From NCBI RefSeq assembly GCF_002699985.1, contig NZ_LKBT01000034.1, positions 1-64,000 on the forward strand: a DNA stretch of 64,000 bases. Reading direction: 5' to 3'. Positions 9,001 to 16,465 of this stretch are shown here, one piece after another. The DNA is from Pseudomonas sp. ICMP 561. GTDB taxonomy: Bacteria; Pseudomonadota; Gammaproteobacteria; Pseudomonadales; Pseudomonadaceae. A program made the translations under genes and the position numbers. Each line of letters starts with the position of its first letter. The stretch's first letter is position 1. The notes below the pieces were generated by a model. It was not told where the DNA came from. It did no database searches and was given only the letters and a program-made list of their open reading frames with translations.

Positions 9001-9080
9001 AGAGAGACTGGCCAACTCGGAGGAAGATGGGCACCAGTTAAATCACTCTCTAGCCCGCCACAAGCGGAAGGATGCACACC

Positions 9081-9296
9081 ATGGAACGTACACTCAGTTC
9101 CGACCTTTTCCACGAAAACACCGCTACAACCGCAAAAGCTGCATGGCCTCTTCGCGCTTTCGCTAACCTGATGCTTTGGCAACGTCGCCTGTCCAGCCGC
9201 CACCAATTGGCCCGCCTGGATGCACGTCTGCTGGCTGACGCAGGTATCAGCGAATCGCAACGTTACGAAGAGCTGAGCAAGCCGTTCTGGCGCTAA
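9081..9296 (+). CDS. DUF1127 domain-containing small protein
   Basis: A 71-residue protein ending in the DUF1127 (YjiS-like) module: RLSSRHQLARLDARLLADAG then SESQRYEELSKPFW. DUF1127 proteins are short, basic, arginine-rich helical proteins; some bind RNA or affect phosphate/carbon metabolism in alpha-proteobacteria, but function in Pseudomonas is not established. I start at ATG 9081 because GGAAGGA (9066-9072) is eight bases upstream; the ATG at 9072 lies inside that site. It is preceded by the ACAGTT array and followed by a good terminator. Confidence 0.85.
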   Translation: MERTLSSDLFHENTATTAKAAWPLRAFANLMLWQRRLSSRHQLARLDARLLADAGISESQRYEELSKPFWR

Positions 9297-9360
9297 CTGG
9301 CGCACGCTGGTCCTGACCTCCCAAGGTCACTCACCAGCAACCCGAATTGCTTCATACAAG

Positions 9361-9390
9361 ACCCGTCGCAGGTAACTGCCGACGGGTTTT
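9361..9390 (+). terminator. Rho-independent terminator after the DUF1127 gene
   Basis: CCCGTCG (9362-9368) pairs with CGACGGG (9380-9386) around an 11-nt loop, followed by TTTTGTCATTT. Confidence 0.8.
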
Positions 9391-9430
9391 GTCATTTCTG
9401 GAATTGATGTTTGCGCGTTTTACGCTCTCT

Positions 9431-9596
9431 CGTAGGATTGGCTTCAGCCAGGAGAGGGCCAAGACATTTCCAGTCTCTCTCTCGCTTGAAACATTGCTCT
9501 CGCGGCTAAAGCCGCTCCTACGAATATTGGTATCCATATAGGTATTCGATTCCCACACGCATACGCATACGTAGGAGCGGCTTCAGCCGCGAGAGA
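9431..9596. repeat. Three REP palindromes in alternating orientation
   Basis: REP copies lie at 9431-9457 (degenerate, CGTAGGATTGGCTTCAGCCA), 9497-9522 (inverted) and 9570-9595 (CGTAGGAGCGGCTTCAGCCG), alternating + - +. The inner palindrome GCGGCTnnAGCCGC and the GTAGGAG head are those of Pseudomonas REPs, which are moved by RAYT transposases acting in trans. No RAYT gene is in the window. Confidence 0.85.
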
Positions 9597-9597
9597 A

Positions 9598-9638
9598 CAA
9601 GTACAGTTCTGATAAAAATAAAGACAACAAGTACAGTT
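9598..9638 (+). promoter_or_regulatory. Two direct repeats CAAGTACAGTT upstream of the MFS gene
   Basis: CAAGTACAGTT occurs at 9598-9608 and again at 9628-9638, exactly 30 bp apart (about three helical turns), a spacing suited to a dimeric regulator binding direct repeats. The core GTACAGTT matches AACTGTAC (8833-8840) in the cluster upstream of the DUF1127 gene, suggesting shared control of both genes. The regulator is not identified. Confidence 0.5.
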
Positions 9639-9722
9639 TGTTATGAATCCCCTTATCTTCACTCCGCCACTTACCCAACCAACTCCATGCGCGTCAGTGC
9701 TAAAAAGCCAGAACCACCTCGC

Positions 9723-10928
9723 ATGGATACGCGCATGACCCATTCTTCGCCCAGCCAGCCTTCAACCTTTGGCGCCTTCTGCATCGCAAGCCTGCTGCTT
9801 TCGGTCTCTTATGGCTCAACCTTCCTCCTGACGCTACTGATCAAATCCTTCGGCGGGGATGAGCGTTATGCGGGCCAGGTGATTTCCGTCGCGATGATCA
9901 GCACGATTGCAGCTGTGCTGGGCTCTGGGCATTTGACCGATAAATGGGGGCCTGCGCGCTGTATAGCGTTGGGAGCGAGTTTTCTGGCGGCAGCCTCCTT
10001 AGGATTCGCAACTGCAGATAGCCTCGGCCCCTGGCTGATGATTTGCGCCCTGATGCTTGGCCTCGGTTGGGGAGTCTTTTATACCTTGGGGCCCATTATG
10101 GTCGCGGGTATGGTTGAACCCGCTCGCCGCAGCCACAGCTTTGCGTTGCTCTCGGGCAGCATGTTGACCGGTATAGGCTCCGGACCTTTGGCAGGGAAAC
10201 TCGCGGGTTACTTCGGGCTGCCGATCCAGACCGCTTTTTTCTGTGCTTCGGCCATGGCGGTAGCAGGTGGACTGTATTTCTGGCGGACGGGACAACGCAC
10301 GCACGCGAACGCCTCATCCGCAGATCGCGCACAGATCGGCCTGGACTCTGCGATCAAGGTCTTAACCTCCCGAGCGGCCTTCTCCATTCTGATGGTTGGG
10401 CTTGGCGGGGCGATTTTCGGCGGTCTGGGCAGCTTCCAGACCAGCTACGCCTCCAGCCTGGGACTTGATTACTCGGTATTTTTCATCTGCTTCATGGGTG
10501 CAGCCATCTGCTGCCGCTTGCTGATTGCGAGCTGGGTGGTCAAGCGCAACCCTTTTGCGGCGTCCTGCGTGCTAAGCGCCATCATGCTGATTGCCGTCGT
10601 CGGCTTTGGACAGTGGGTCCATGACAGCATCAGCTACGGCTTGGCGGCCGCCATGCTGGGCGTCGGTTATGGCCTCAACTATTCAGTCATCAACGGGCTT
10701 GCTGCTAATGAAGCACCTTCCGGGCTCACAGCGCAGTCGTTACTGCTCTTCAGCCTGGCTTATTTTCTGGGCGTGTTTGGCTTTCCCTTCCTCGCAGGCA
10801 AACTCATCGTCCATGGCGGGGTCAATGGAATGCTGTTCAGCACCGGTTTGATTGCCCTGCTGGTCTGGGTCATCAGCCTGGGCAGATGGCTCAACGACGC
10901 TCGGCTGACCAATGCCCGCAGAGCCTAG
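9723..10928 (+). CDS. Major facilitator superfamily transporter
   Basis: An inner-membrane MFS protein of about 400 residues with twelve hydrophobic segments and the MFS loop motif between TM2 and TM3 (GHLTDKWGPARCIALG). No substrate can be read from the sequence. Start is uncertain: ATG 9723 (MDTRMTHSS) is chosen, with ATG 9687 (12 residues longer) and 9735 as alternatives; none has a strong ribosome site. The gene stands alone behind REP elements and two direct GTACAGTT repeats. Confidence 0.8.
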   Translation: MDTRMTHSSPSQPSTFGAFCIASLLLSVSYGSTFLLTLLIKSFGGDERYAGQVISVAMISTIAAVLGSGHLTDKWGPARCIALGASFLAAASLGFATADSLGPWLMICALMLGLGWGVFYTLGPIMVAGMVEPARRSHSFALLSGSMLTGIGSGPLAGKLAGYFGLPIQTAFFCASAMAVAGGLYFWRTGQRTHANASSADRAQIGLDSAIKVLTSRAAFSILMVGLGGAIFGGLGSFQTSYASSLGLDYSVFFICFMGAAICCRLLIASWVVKRNPFAASCVLSAIMLIAVVGFGQWVHDSISYGLAAAMLGVGYGLNYSVINGLAANEAPSGLTAQSLLLFSLAYFLGVFGFPFLAGKLIVHGGVNGMLFSTGLIALLVWVISLGRWLNDARLTNARRA

Positions 10929-11060
10929 GACACACCGTCTACAGCGCTGCCATGCTAGGCTTGGACAGTCCCGTACGATCAGTTCTGTCACGGCCTTCAC
11001 GAAACAGCCGGGCTGGCCCGCGTTTCTTACTATCGCTTTCTGTTCCACTGGAGTCCGATC

Positions 11061-11378
11061 ATGTCCCGTCTTCGCCTGCTAGGTGCCGCTGTCCTGCTGA
11101 CTGCTGCTACCGGCGCCAACGCCACCAGCTTTGTTGTAACAACTGATGCCATGGTGCGCACCGTTGATTCAACGACCAACGCTACTTCCGACGTCAGCTC
11201 TTCCTTCAGGGACGACAAGATTGTTCGTGAAGCCCGCGATGACGCCGCCACGTTTGTCGGCAGCGCCGGTGAAATCCGTGGTGCTCGCCTGGAAAATGCC
11301 CTCCAGCACATTCGCCAGATCGCGCCACAACTGCAAGCTTCCGATGCTCAACTGGCCCAAGCCATCCTGGCCATCTGA
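11061..11378 (+). CDS. DUF2388 domain-containing secreted protein, paralogue 1 of 3
   Basis: A 105-residue protein with a signal peptide (SRLRLLGAAVLLTAATGANA, cleavage after ANA) and the DUF2388 core: DVSSSFRDDKIVREARDDAA, then FVGSAGEIRGARLENAL and QLAQAILAI at the C-terminus. It is exported to the periplasm. Function is unknown. It is the first of three tandem paralogues (11061, 11483, 11825), which share the pattern S-S-F-R/D-D-x-K-I-V...A-x-D-D-A-A...G-A-x-L-E-x-A. Confidence 0.88.
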   Translation: MSRLRLLGAAVLLTAATGANATSFVVTTDAMVRTVDSTTNATSDVSSSFRDDKIVREARDDAATFVGSAGEIRGARLENALQHIRQIAPQLQASDAQLAQAILAI

Positions 11379-11482
11379 CGTCGCGCTCCGACAGCCTGGG
11401 CAATCTTGCCCGGCTGTCGGGCTGGCTCTAGCCCGGCCATTGCGCTAGCCTTGCGGCTCGTTTTTGCAAGTGTTAGAGAGCC

Positions 11483-11788
11483 ATGCGTTTACTGCCGCTG
11501 CTGTTCATCACCCCGATAACGTGCCTGCTCTGGACCGCACCGGCCCAGGCGCTGGATACCACCACGCAATCCCTGGTCATAACAGGCTACGTCACCAGCA
11601 AAGTGACGACAGCGCCCTTTGATAGAAAGCTGATTGTTGCGGCGCAGGATGACGCTGCGGCCTTTGTCGCCAGTGACGGCGAGCTGCTGGGAGCACGTCT
11701 GGAATCAGCACTAATGGCTCTGCGCCAGGCTAATCCAAAACTTAGTGTCAGCGACCTCGAACTCGCGCAAGCAATCCTCGTCCAATAG
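11483..11788 (+). CDS. DUF2388 domain-containing secreted protein, paralogue 2 of 3
   Basis: A 101-residue paralogue with signal peptide (RLLPLLFITPITCLLWTAPA, cleaved near AQA). The core reads KLIVAAQDDAAAFVASDGELLGARLESALMALRQANPKLSVSD and ends LAQAILVQ. It follows paralogue 1 after 104 bp that contain no obvious promoter, and precedes paralogue 3 by 36 bp, so the set is probably one transcript. Function unknown. Confidence 0.85.
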   Translation: MRLLPLLFITPITCLLWTAPAQALDTTTQSLVITGYVTSKVTTAPFDRKLIVAAQDDAAAFVASDGELLGARLESALMALRQANPKLSVSDLELAQAILVQ

Positions 11789-11824
11789 CCACTTCACCTC
11801 TTCTGCATTACTTGGAGACGTTCC

Positions 11825-12145
11825 ATGCGTACCCCCCTGATTGCCGCCACACTGGGTCTGTTTTTGCTGGCTGACATCGCTCAAGCACAGACCGTCGTGC
11901 AGACCAGTAACATCATCGTGCGCGCTTTCGGTCGCACCATCGACTTCACGTCCGACACCACCACCTCGATCCGCGACTCCAAAATCGTGGTTCAGGCCAA
12001 AGACGACGCGGCCAGCTACGTGGCCAGCGGTGGCGATATTCACGGCGCACAACTCGACGCCGCATTCGATATGCTGCGCACCCGCCTGCCAGAAGCCCGC
12101 GGTGCCAGTGATCAAGTGCTCGCCGAAGCCATTCTCGCTCTGTGA
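11825..12145 (+). CDS. DUF2388 domain-containing secreted protein, paralogue 3 of 3
   Basis: A 106-residue paralogue with signal peptide ending AQA, and the core TTTSIRDSKIVVQAKDDAAS followed by YVASGGDIHGAQLDAAFDML. Its TGA stop overlaps the GTG start of the DUF4105 gene (GTGA), so the two are translationally coupled. This suggests that the DUF2388 proteins and the DUF4105 protein act in the same periplasmic process. That process is not known. Confidence 0.87.
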   Translation: MRTPLIAATLGLFLLADIAQAQTVVQTSNIIVRAFGRTIDFTSDTTTSIRDSKIVVQAKDDAASYVASGGDIHGAQLDAAFDMLRTRLPEARGASDQVLAEAILAL

Positions 12146-14103
12146 GGCGCCTCTGCGTCTGGCTGCTGGCGGGCGCATTGTCTCTGCTTGGCACGTCCGC
12201 CTTCGCTGACCTGAGCCTGTCGCTGGATACCAGCGGCCTCAGCCCTGCGCAGCAAAAAGCTACCCAGACGCTACTGGACGAGGCTCTCGGCGCCCTCCCG
12301 CCCAGCTTCGTCAAGGATCTGGATCGACGTGTTGACGTGCGCTGGTCCGCCGACATGCCTGCCAATGCTTATGGCCAGGCATCCGGACCGTATCGACTCG
12401 ATCTCAATACCAACCTGCTGGCTGGCTTGACCGACGGCAGCGCCGCAACGAAAAAAACCAACCGCCCCCATGGCACCGTGCGCCGGGAAATGCTCGCCAC
12501 CGTGCTGCACGAGCTGACTCACATTTATGACCGCGCGCGCCTGTGGTCACCGGCCCAACGCTCGATAATCTTCCAGTGCGGACGGCGCAGCAGCTCGCTG
12601 GGTAAAGTGGGATTGCCTGATTACTGCCGAGGTCAGACTGACCGCCGCTTCACATTAAGCGACGACCCGCGCTTGCTGGACCTGGCAGGCTGGCCGCAAT
12701 ACGTGGGCCGCCGCGGCGATCGCGAAGAGCACAACGGTCAGGTTGCACGCAGCCCCGACATCTACGAAACCACCAGCCCGCTGGAATTCGTCGCGGTCAA
12801 CATGGAGTACTTTCTGCTCGACCCGGCCTACGTCTGCCGTCGCCCGGCGCTGTACGCCTACTACAAAGAACAATTCGGCTGGGCACCTGCGGCAAAAGAC
12901 CAGTGCCCGTCCTTCTATCCGTACCTGAACGCGGGCAACGATTTCGGCCGTGAGCCACTGGGCAAACTCGACCCCGAGCGGGTGTATGAGGTGGATTACC
13001 TGCTGGCCGAAGCCAACCAGAACATGATGAGCCGCTGGGGCCACAGCATGTTGCGGCTGGTCATCTGCAAGCCCGGTCGCCCGCGTGGCCCCGACTGTCG
13101 TCTCGATCTGGACCAACATCTGGTGCTGTCCTATCGCGCCTTTGTTGGAGATGTTCAGCTGTCCAGTTGGGATGGTTTGATGGGCGCCTACCCGTCGCGG
13201 CTGTTCGTGCTGCCGCTGGCACAGGTGATCGACGAATACACCAAGACCGAACTGCGCAGCCTCGCCTCCGTACCACTGAAACTGTCCCGCCCGGAAATCG
13301 AAGGTCTGGTACAGCACGCCGCTGAAATGCACTGGAGTTACGACGGCAGCTACTTCTTCCTGTCCAATAATTGCGCGGTGGAGAACCTCAAACTGCTGCG
13401 CAGCGGCACCAACAATCCCAAGCTGGTCGACCTGGACAGCATCTTGCCCAATGGCTTGCTTGAAGTGCTCAAAGGCCGCGGTCTGGCCGATACCAGCGTG
13501 CTGGACGACCCGAAGGAAGCGCTGCGTAGAGGCTACCGCTTCGACTCCTATCGCGACCGCTACCAAGCGATGTTCGACGTGTTGAGAAAGCATTTACCGA
13601 TCAAGCAGACCACCGTTGAAGAATGGATGTCGCTGTCTGCCGAAGAGCGCAAACCCTGGCTGCCGCAAGCGGACTTACGCACCAGTGCGGCCATGTTGCT
13701 GCTTGAACAGGCCAGCCTGCGTCGGCAATTGTTGCTGGCTCAGGATGAGGTCAAACAACGCTACCTCAGCGCCCGCGAGCAGAAAGACGGCAGCGTCTCC
13801 AAAGCCACTGGCACCCTGCAGGAAATTCTCGCCAGCAGCGGCTTCCTCAGTCGTCCGGCAGAACTGCTCGACAGCGGCGGCTACGGCTTGCCGCAAACGG
13901 CGGAATGGAAACGCCTGGAAGACGAAAGCAGTCAGCGTCAGAAGCAACTACAACGACTGACCGGCGACCTGGACAAAGAAGTCCGCGCCCTGCTCGAACC
14001 CGAGCGCGCCAAGGAAATTGCCGCTAACGAGGCCAACCTCAAGCAGCTCAGTGAGCACCTGCGGGCATTGCACAAAGCCGGTGGCGGCCTGGAGCTGCCT
14101 TAA
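12142..14103 (+). CDS. DUF4105 domain-containing protein with HExxH motif
   Basis: A 653-residue exported protein. It has a signal peptide (to about FADLS, residue 23), a zinc-protease-like HELTH at 123-127 within a first domain (to ~280), a DUF4105 domain (~290-450, with RWGHSMLRLVICKPG and NNCAVENLKLL) and a C-terminal region rich in Gln, Glu and Leu likely to be coiled coil. The start is GTG 12142, overlapping the upstream TGA. Whether HELTH is catalytic is not known; I see no obvious third zinc ligand but did not model it. Its stop codon overlaps that of the convergent gene at 14100 within a shared TTAA. Confidence 0.85.
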   Translation: MRRLCVWLLAGALSLLGTSAFADLSLSLDTSGLSPAQQKATQTLLDEALGALPPSFVKDLDRRVDVRWSADMPANAYGQASGPYRLDLNTNLLAGLTDGSAATKKTNRPHGTVRREMLATVLHELTHIYDRARLWSPAQRSIIFQCGRRSSSLGKVGLPDYCRGQTDRRFTLSDDPRLLDLAGWPQYVGRRGDREEHNGQVARSPDIYETTSPLEFVAVNMEYFLLDPAYVCRRPALYAYYKEQFGWAPAAKDQCPSFYPYLNAGNDFGREPLGKLDPERVYEVDYLLAEANQNMMSRWGHSMLRLVICKPGRPRGPDCRLDLDQHLVLSYRAFVGDVQLSSWDGLMGAYPSRLFVLPLAQVIDEYTKTELRSLASVPLKLSRPEIEGLVQHAAEMHWSYDGSYFFLSNNCAVENLKLLRSGTNNPKLVDLDSILPNGLLEVLKGRGLADTSVLDDPKEALRRGYRFDSYRDRYQAMFDVLRKHLPIKQTTVEEWMSLSAEERKPWLPQADLRTSAAMLLLEQASLRRQLLLAQDEVKQRYLSAREQKDGSVSKATGTLQEILASSGFLSRPAELLDSGGYGLPQTAEWKRLEDESSQRQKQLQRLTGDLDKEVRALLEPERAKEIAANEANLKQLSEHLRALHKAGGGLELP

Positions 14104-14489
14104 GCTTTGACCGGCTGCTTCTTCTTGCGTGGTTTCAGGTACTTCATCAAGCCCTGAAACCACATCACCAGACCGGCGTTGCCCTTGATCTGGATATCCT
14201 TGTCCTGAATGCCCTGCATGAAAGCCAGTTGCTTGTTTTTGGCTTGCAGCGTGGCGAAGCCGTAGGCGGCGTCCTTGAAGATGATCGCAAAACCGGGCTC
14301 GGCAATGACACCCGACGCACTGCTGACACGCTGCCCGCTTACCGCAAAATGCCGAGCGACCTTGCCGTCAGCCGTTTGCAGCACGAAGGTCAATTCCTTA
14401 CCGGCGAGCTGCTGTTGAAACGCCGGATTATTGCGACTGGCCCGCGCCATCAACAGGCCCAGCATCCAGAGAAGAAAACGAAATTTCAT
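14100..14489 (-). CDS. Small SCP2-like protein, function unknown
   Basis: A 129-residue protein with a hydrophobic N-terminus (KFRFLLWMLGLLMARA) that may be an anchor or signal, followed by an SCP2-sterol-carrier-like pattern (GKELTFVLQTADGKVARHF, IIFKDAAYGFATL, DIQIKGNAGLVMWFQGLMKY) and a basic tail. Some Pseudomonas annotations call this a helicase; nothing here supports that. ATG 14489 is chosen over an upstream codon at 14504. It converges on the DUF4105 gene, overlapping by four bases. Confidence 0.7.
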   Translation of the reverse strand: MKFRFLLWMLGLLMARASRNNPAFQQQLAGKELTFVLQTADGKVARHFAVSGQRVSSASGVIAEPGFAIIFKDAAYGFATLQAKNKQLAFMQGIQDKDIQIKGNAGLVMWFQGLMKYLKPRKKKQPVKA

Positions 14490-14984
14490 GGGTACGGCTC
14501 GCAAGGAATATGGGCCGCGAGTGTAGCTGCTTGTTAGAGGCTATTCAGCAGCAAATTCGAAGAAGATGGGTAACTTTTCGTGACTGATTGGTCATATTGA
14601 AGTCGCGTTATAACTAGAGAGATTTTATGCCCGCCCGCAAGTTTGATCCGACTCGCAGGACTGGCCGGGCGGCGTTCCTACGAAATTTGCGTAGATTTTG
14701 TGGGAGCTGGGCTTGCCCGCGATAAAAGATGACGCGGTCTAAGGTCGAGTTAGTCCTATCGCGAGCAAGCTCGGCTCCCACCGGCCAGGATCGATAAGTC
14801 CTGCTACAACCTCAAGAATTGAGCTCACGCCCGGCAATACATTCCCGCTTCACGTGCTCCAGCCAATAGCTATATATACCGCCATGGCCTCCTGCTGAAC
14901 CTCTAACCTGAGCCTCGTCGTTGCCAAATCAACGACCGGATTTGACGATCCGCAAGACTTGTACTCCAGCAGAGGCCACGCTAT
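14490..14984. other. Intergenic stretch before the leader RNA at 14985
   Basis: Apart from the REPIN at 14699-14782 there is no gene-like content. An A/T-rich TATATATA at 14870-14878 could be part of a promoter for the leader RNA and the gene at 15118. Confidence 0.3.
14699..14782. repeat. REPIN (two inverted REPs)
   Basis: TGGGAGCTGGGCTTGCCCGC (from 14701) is mirrored by GCGAGCAAGCTCGGCTCCCA ending at 14780, with ~35 bp between. This is a GGGAGC...TTGCCCGCGA type REP doublet, a different subfamily from the GTAGGAGCGGCTTnAGCCGC copies nearby. Confidence 0.85.
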
Positions 14985-15067
14985 GGCAGCTGTGCGTGGG
15001 AGACCCTCGGGTCTGCCGGGCTTATGGGGTATCAGGTCACCGGTTCGTCAACCCGCGCACAGCCGCC
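14985..15067 (+). ncRNA. Structured leader RNA upstream of the DUF6124-like gene (copy 1)
   Basis: GGCAGCTGTGCG (14985-14996) pairs with CGCACAGCCGCC (15056-15067) as a 12-nt closing stem with one mismatch. Inside is a hairpin AGACC-CTCG-GGTCT (15001-15014), then CCGG (15040-15043) and a conserved GTCAACC single-stranded block (15047-15053). The same architecture occurs on the other strand at 24280-24357 upstream of the second gene of this family. It ends 50 nt before the start codon at 15118. Likely a cis-acting RNA; the ligand or partner is unknown. Confidence 0.5.
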
Positions 15068-15117
15068 ACCCTTTCATCAGCCGTGGCGACATCACATCGG
15101 TCAGGAGTTTTCAGCAC

Positions 15118-15429
15118 ATGAACCACGACACCGAACACGCCCGCTACATCCCCCTCACCCACTCTGGGCAAGAAAACGCCGTGCTGCTGCTCGACAGCCA
15201 CGCCTCGCTCAAAGACCTGCACGCCTTCGCCGAAACCCGCATCAACCTCGCCACCCGCTTCCTCGACACCCTCGCCCACATGAACCCAACCCACACCGAC
15301 GAAGCCGACATCACCACCCTCGCCAGCACCGCGCATTTGCTTATGCTGGAAGCCTGTGATGTGAATCGGGTGATTGAAAAGCGGCTTTGGAAGCGGGGTG
15401 AGCTCAAGTCGAATGTTGATTTCGCATGA
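15118..15429 (+). CDS. Small DUF6124/DUF3077-like protein
   Basis: A 103-residue mostly helical cytoplasmic protein (LLLDSHASLKDLHAFAETRI ... LMLEACDVNRVIEKRLWKRG). The layout, a beta-like LLLD/LFTV strand then four helices ending in V-x-x-V-x-E-K, resembles the protein encoded at 23874-24224, and both genes carry the same type of structured leader. ATG 15118 has a TCAGGAG ribosome site ten bases upstream; longer frames upstream are inside the leader RNA. Function unknown. Confidence 0.7.
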   Translation: MNHDTEHARYIPLTHSGQENAVLLLDSHASLKDLHAFAETRINLATRFLDTLAHMNPTHTDEADITTLASTAHLLMLEACDVNRVIEKRLWKRGELKSNVDFA

Positions 15430-15590
15430 CCAGCAGTGAATGCTAATTAGCGATTCAGCTTGGCCCGAAGACCCCAGCTCTGTTGTGGGGCGATGTTACG
15501 AAACTTCTGTTATCAAATCGTGCTGCATACCGTGTTGTGCCTAAATTACGTCATCGGTAAGTCGTGGCGCCTTCTCAACGAGTTCGCGTC

Positions 15591-16073
15591 ATGCAGTGGA
15601 AGGATCTGATCATTAACGGCAGGAGGCTATCAATGGCGCATTTGCAGCCATTCGAGATGGTGTTCGATGTGGCCGGTGAACAAGTCACAGTGACATTCGA
15701 GTTTAGCTTTCACTGCTTCACGGACGACAAGGGCAATGGCCCGCTGCAGCGCTTCCGGCATGAAACGCGCTATTTCTGTGCAGATCGATACCATTGCAGT
15801 AAACAGCTGCGCGACTATATCGAGCGGCGCTTCTATCGAGGCATGGCCGTGCCTTATTACGTCGAGAACAGCCAGCGGTACTTCTGCCTGGACCTTCACG
15901 ACTACGCAATTTTTTTCTCGATCAGCAAGCCACTAAACACTACAAACTTACTCAAACTGAGAGTGATCTCAGCGTACGACGTAGCGACGTGGGGCCGAAC
16001 GACGCTACCCAGAGGCAAGCCACACAATGTGCGTTACATTTTGGAGATGCGTAATACAGGCAAGAATATTTAA
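15591..16073 (+). CDS. Hypothetical protein
   Basis: A 160-residue protein I do not recognise. It has two aromatic-rich segments (HETRYFCADRYHCSKQLRDY, VPYYVENSQRYFCLDLHDYA), four Cys and no signal peptide or membrane segment. The start is doubtful: ATG 15591 (MQWKDLIINGRRL) keeps a well-formed N-terminus, but AGGAGG (15621-15626) sits six bases before ATG 15633 (MAHLQPFEM), which is the better ribosome site. A strong terminator follows the stop. Confidence 0.55.
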   Translation: MQWKDLIINGRRLSMAHLQPFEMVFDVAGEQVTVTFEFSFHCFTDDKGNGPLQRFRHETRYFCADRYHCSKQLRDYIERRFYRGMAVPYYVENSQRYFCLDLHDYAIFFSISKPLNTTNLLKLRVISAYDVATWGRTTLPRGKPHNVRYILEMRNTGKNI

Positions 16074-16078
16074 AAGCA

Positions 16079-16112
16079 AAAAGCCCCGACGCTTTGGCAT
16101 CGGGGCTTTTTG
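16079..16112 (+). terminator. Rho-independent terminator
   Basis: AAGCCCCGA (16081-16089) pairs with TCGGGGCTT (16100-16108) and is followed by TTTT. The flanking A and T tracts could let it act in both directions. Confidence 0.85.
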
Positions 16113-16225
16113 TGAAACTCTATATCGGCCTTATCTTTAGCGATTACTCGCACATCCTGCTCACTGGCTAGGAGAGGCTTTCACCTCCGATATCAACACC
16201 CCCTCTCGGGTTCCGGTCCGTGCTG

Positions 16226-16305
16226 ACGGGGAAACAATACTAAAAATTGGGGTGCTCGTCCAGCACAAACGCCCGGTACAGCGGGCTTCCTTCGGCATAG
16301 TTTGA
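16226..16305 (-). pseudogene. Possible 3' remnant of an unidentified gene
   Basis: Reading on the minus strand, one frame gives DSNYAEGSPLYRAFVLDEHP then NF and a stop, followed by nothing open upstream because the ycaC-like fragment (16310-16460) abuts it. The residue composition looks like a real protein C-terminus. I cannot assign a family; it may be chance. Confidence 0.25.
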
Positions 16306-16309
16306 ATCA

Positions 16310-16465
16310 GCGTGCCGTCAGTGCCGAGTAGCTGTTCATCAAGTTGCGATAGTTCGGGATACGCTGGGACAGCAGGTTACCCAAACCTTCGATATCGTTG
16401 CGCCAGTCGTTGTAGCTCACATGCTACCGAGCACCAGGTCATCGTCTGCGCGCACGCTTCCCCTT
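16310..16465 (-). pseudogene. Decayed copy of the 3' end of ycaC
   Basis: From GCCGTCAGTGCCGAGTAGCT (16314) to about 16410 the sequence is almost identical to the end of the intact ycaC gene at 18836-18940 (same CTGTTCATCAAGTT, GATAGTTCGGGAT, AGGTTACCCAAACCTTCGAT). Beyond that it degenerates but can still be followed (AGCTCACA, CCGAG, CCAGnTCATC, TCTGCGC) to about 16460. Only the last ~50 codons are present, with indels, directly behind the stop of the P5C-reductase-like gene. It is a duplication scar rather than a gene. Confidence 0.75.

Noticed and set aside
12655..13593. 312-codon minus-strand frame inside the DUF4105 gene
   Set aside because: Shadow of a gene whose start is translationally coupled to the preceding gene; no start signal.
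14100..14489. Helicase, as this family is labelled in some genomes
   Set aside because: Only 129 residues, no Walker or helicase motifs; the pattern is closer to an SCP2-like domain.
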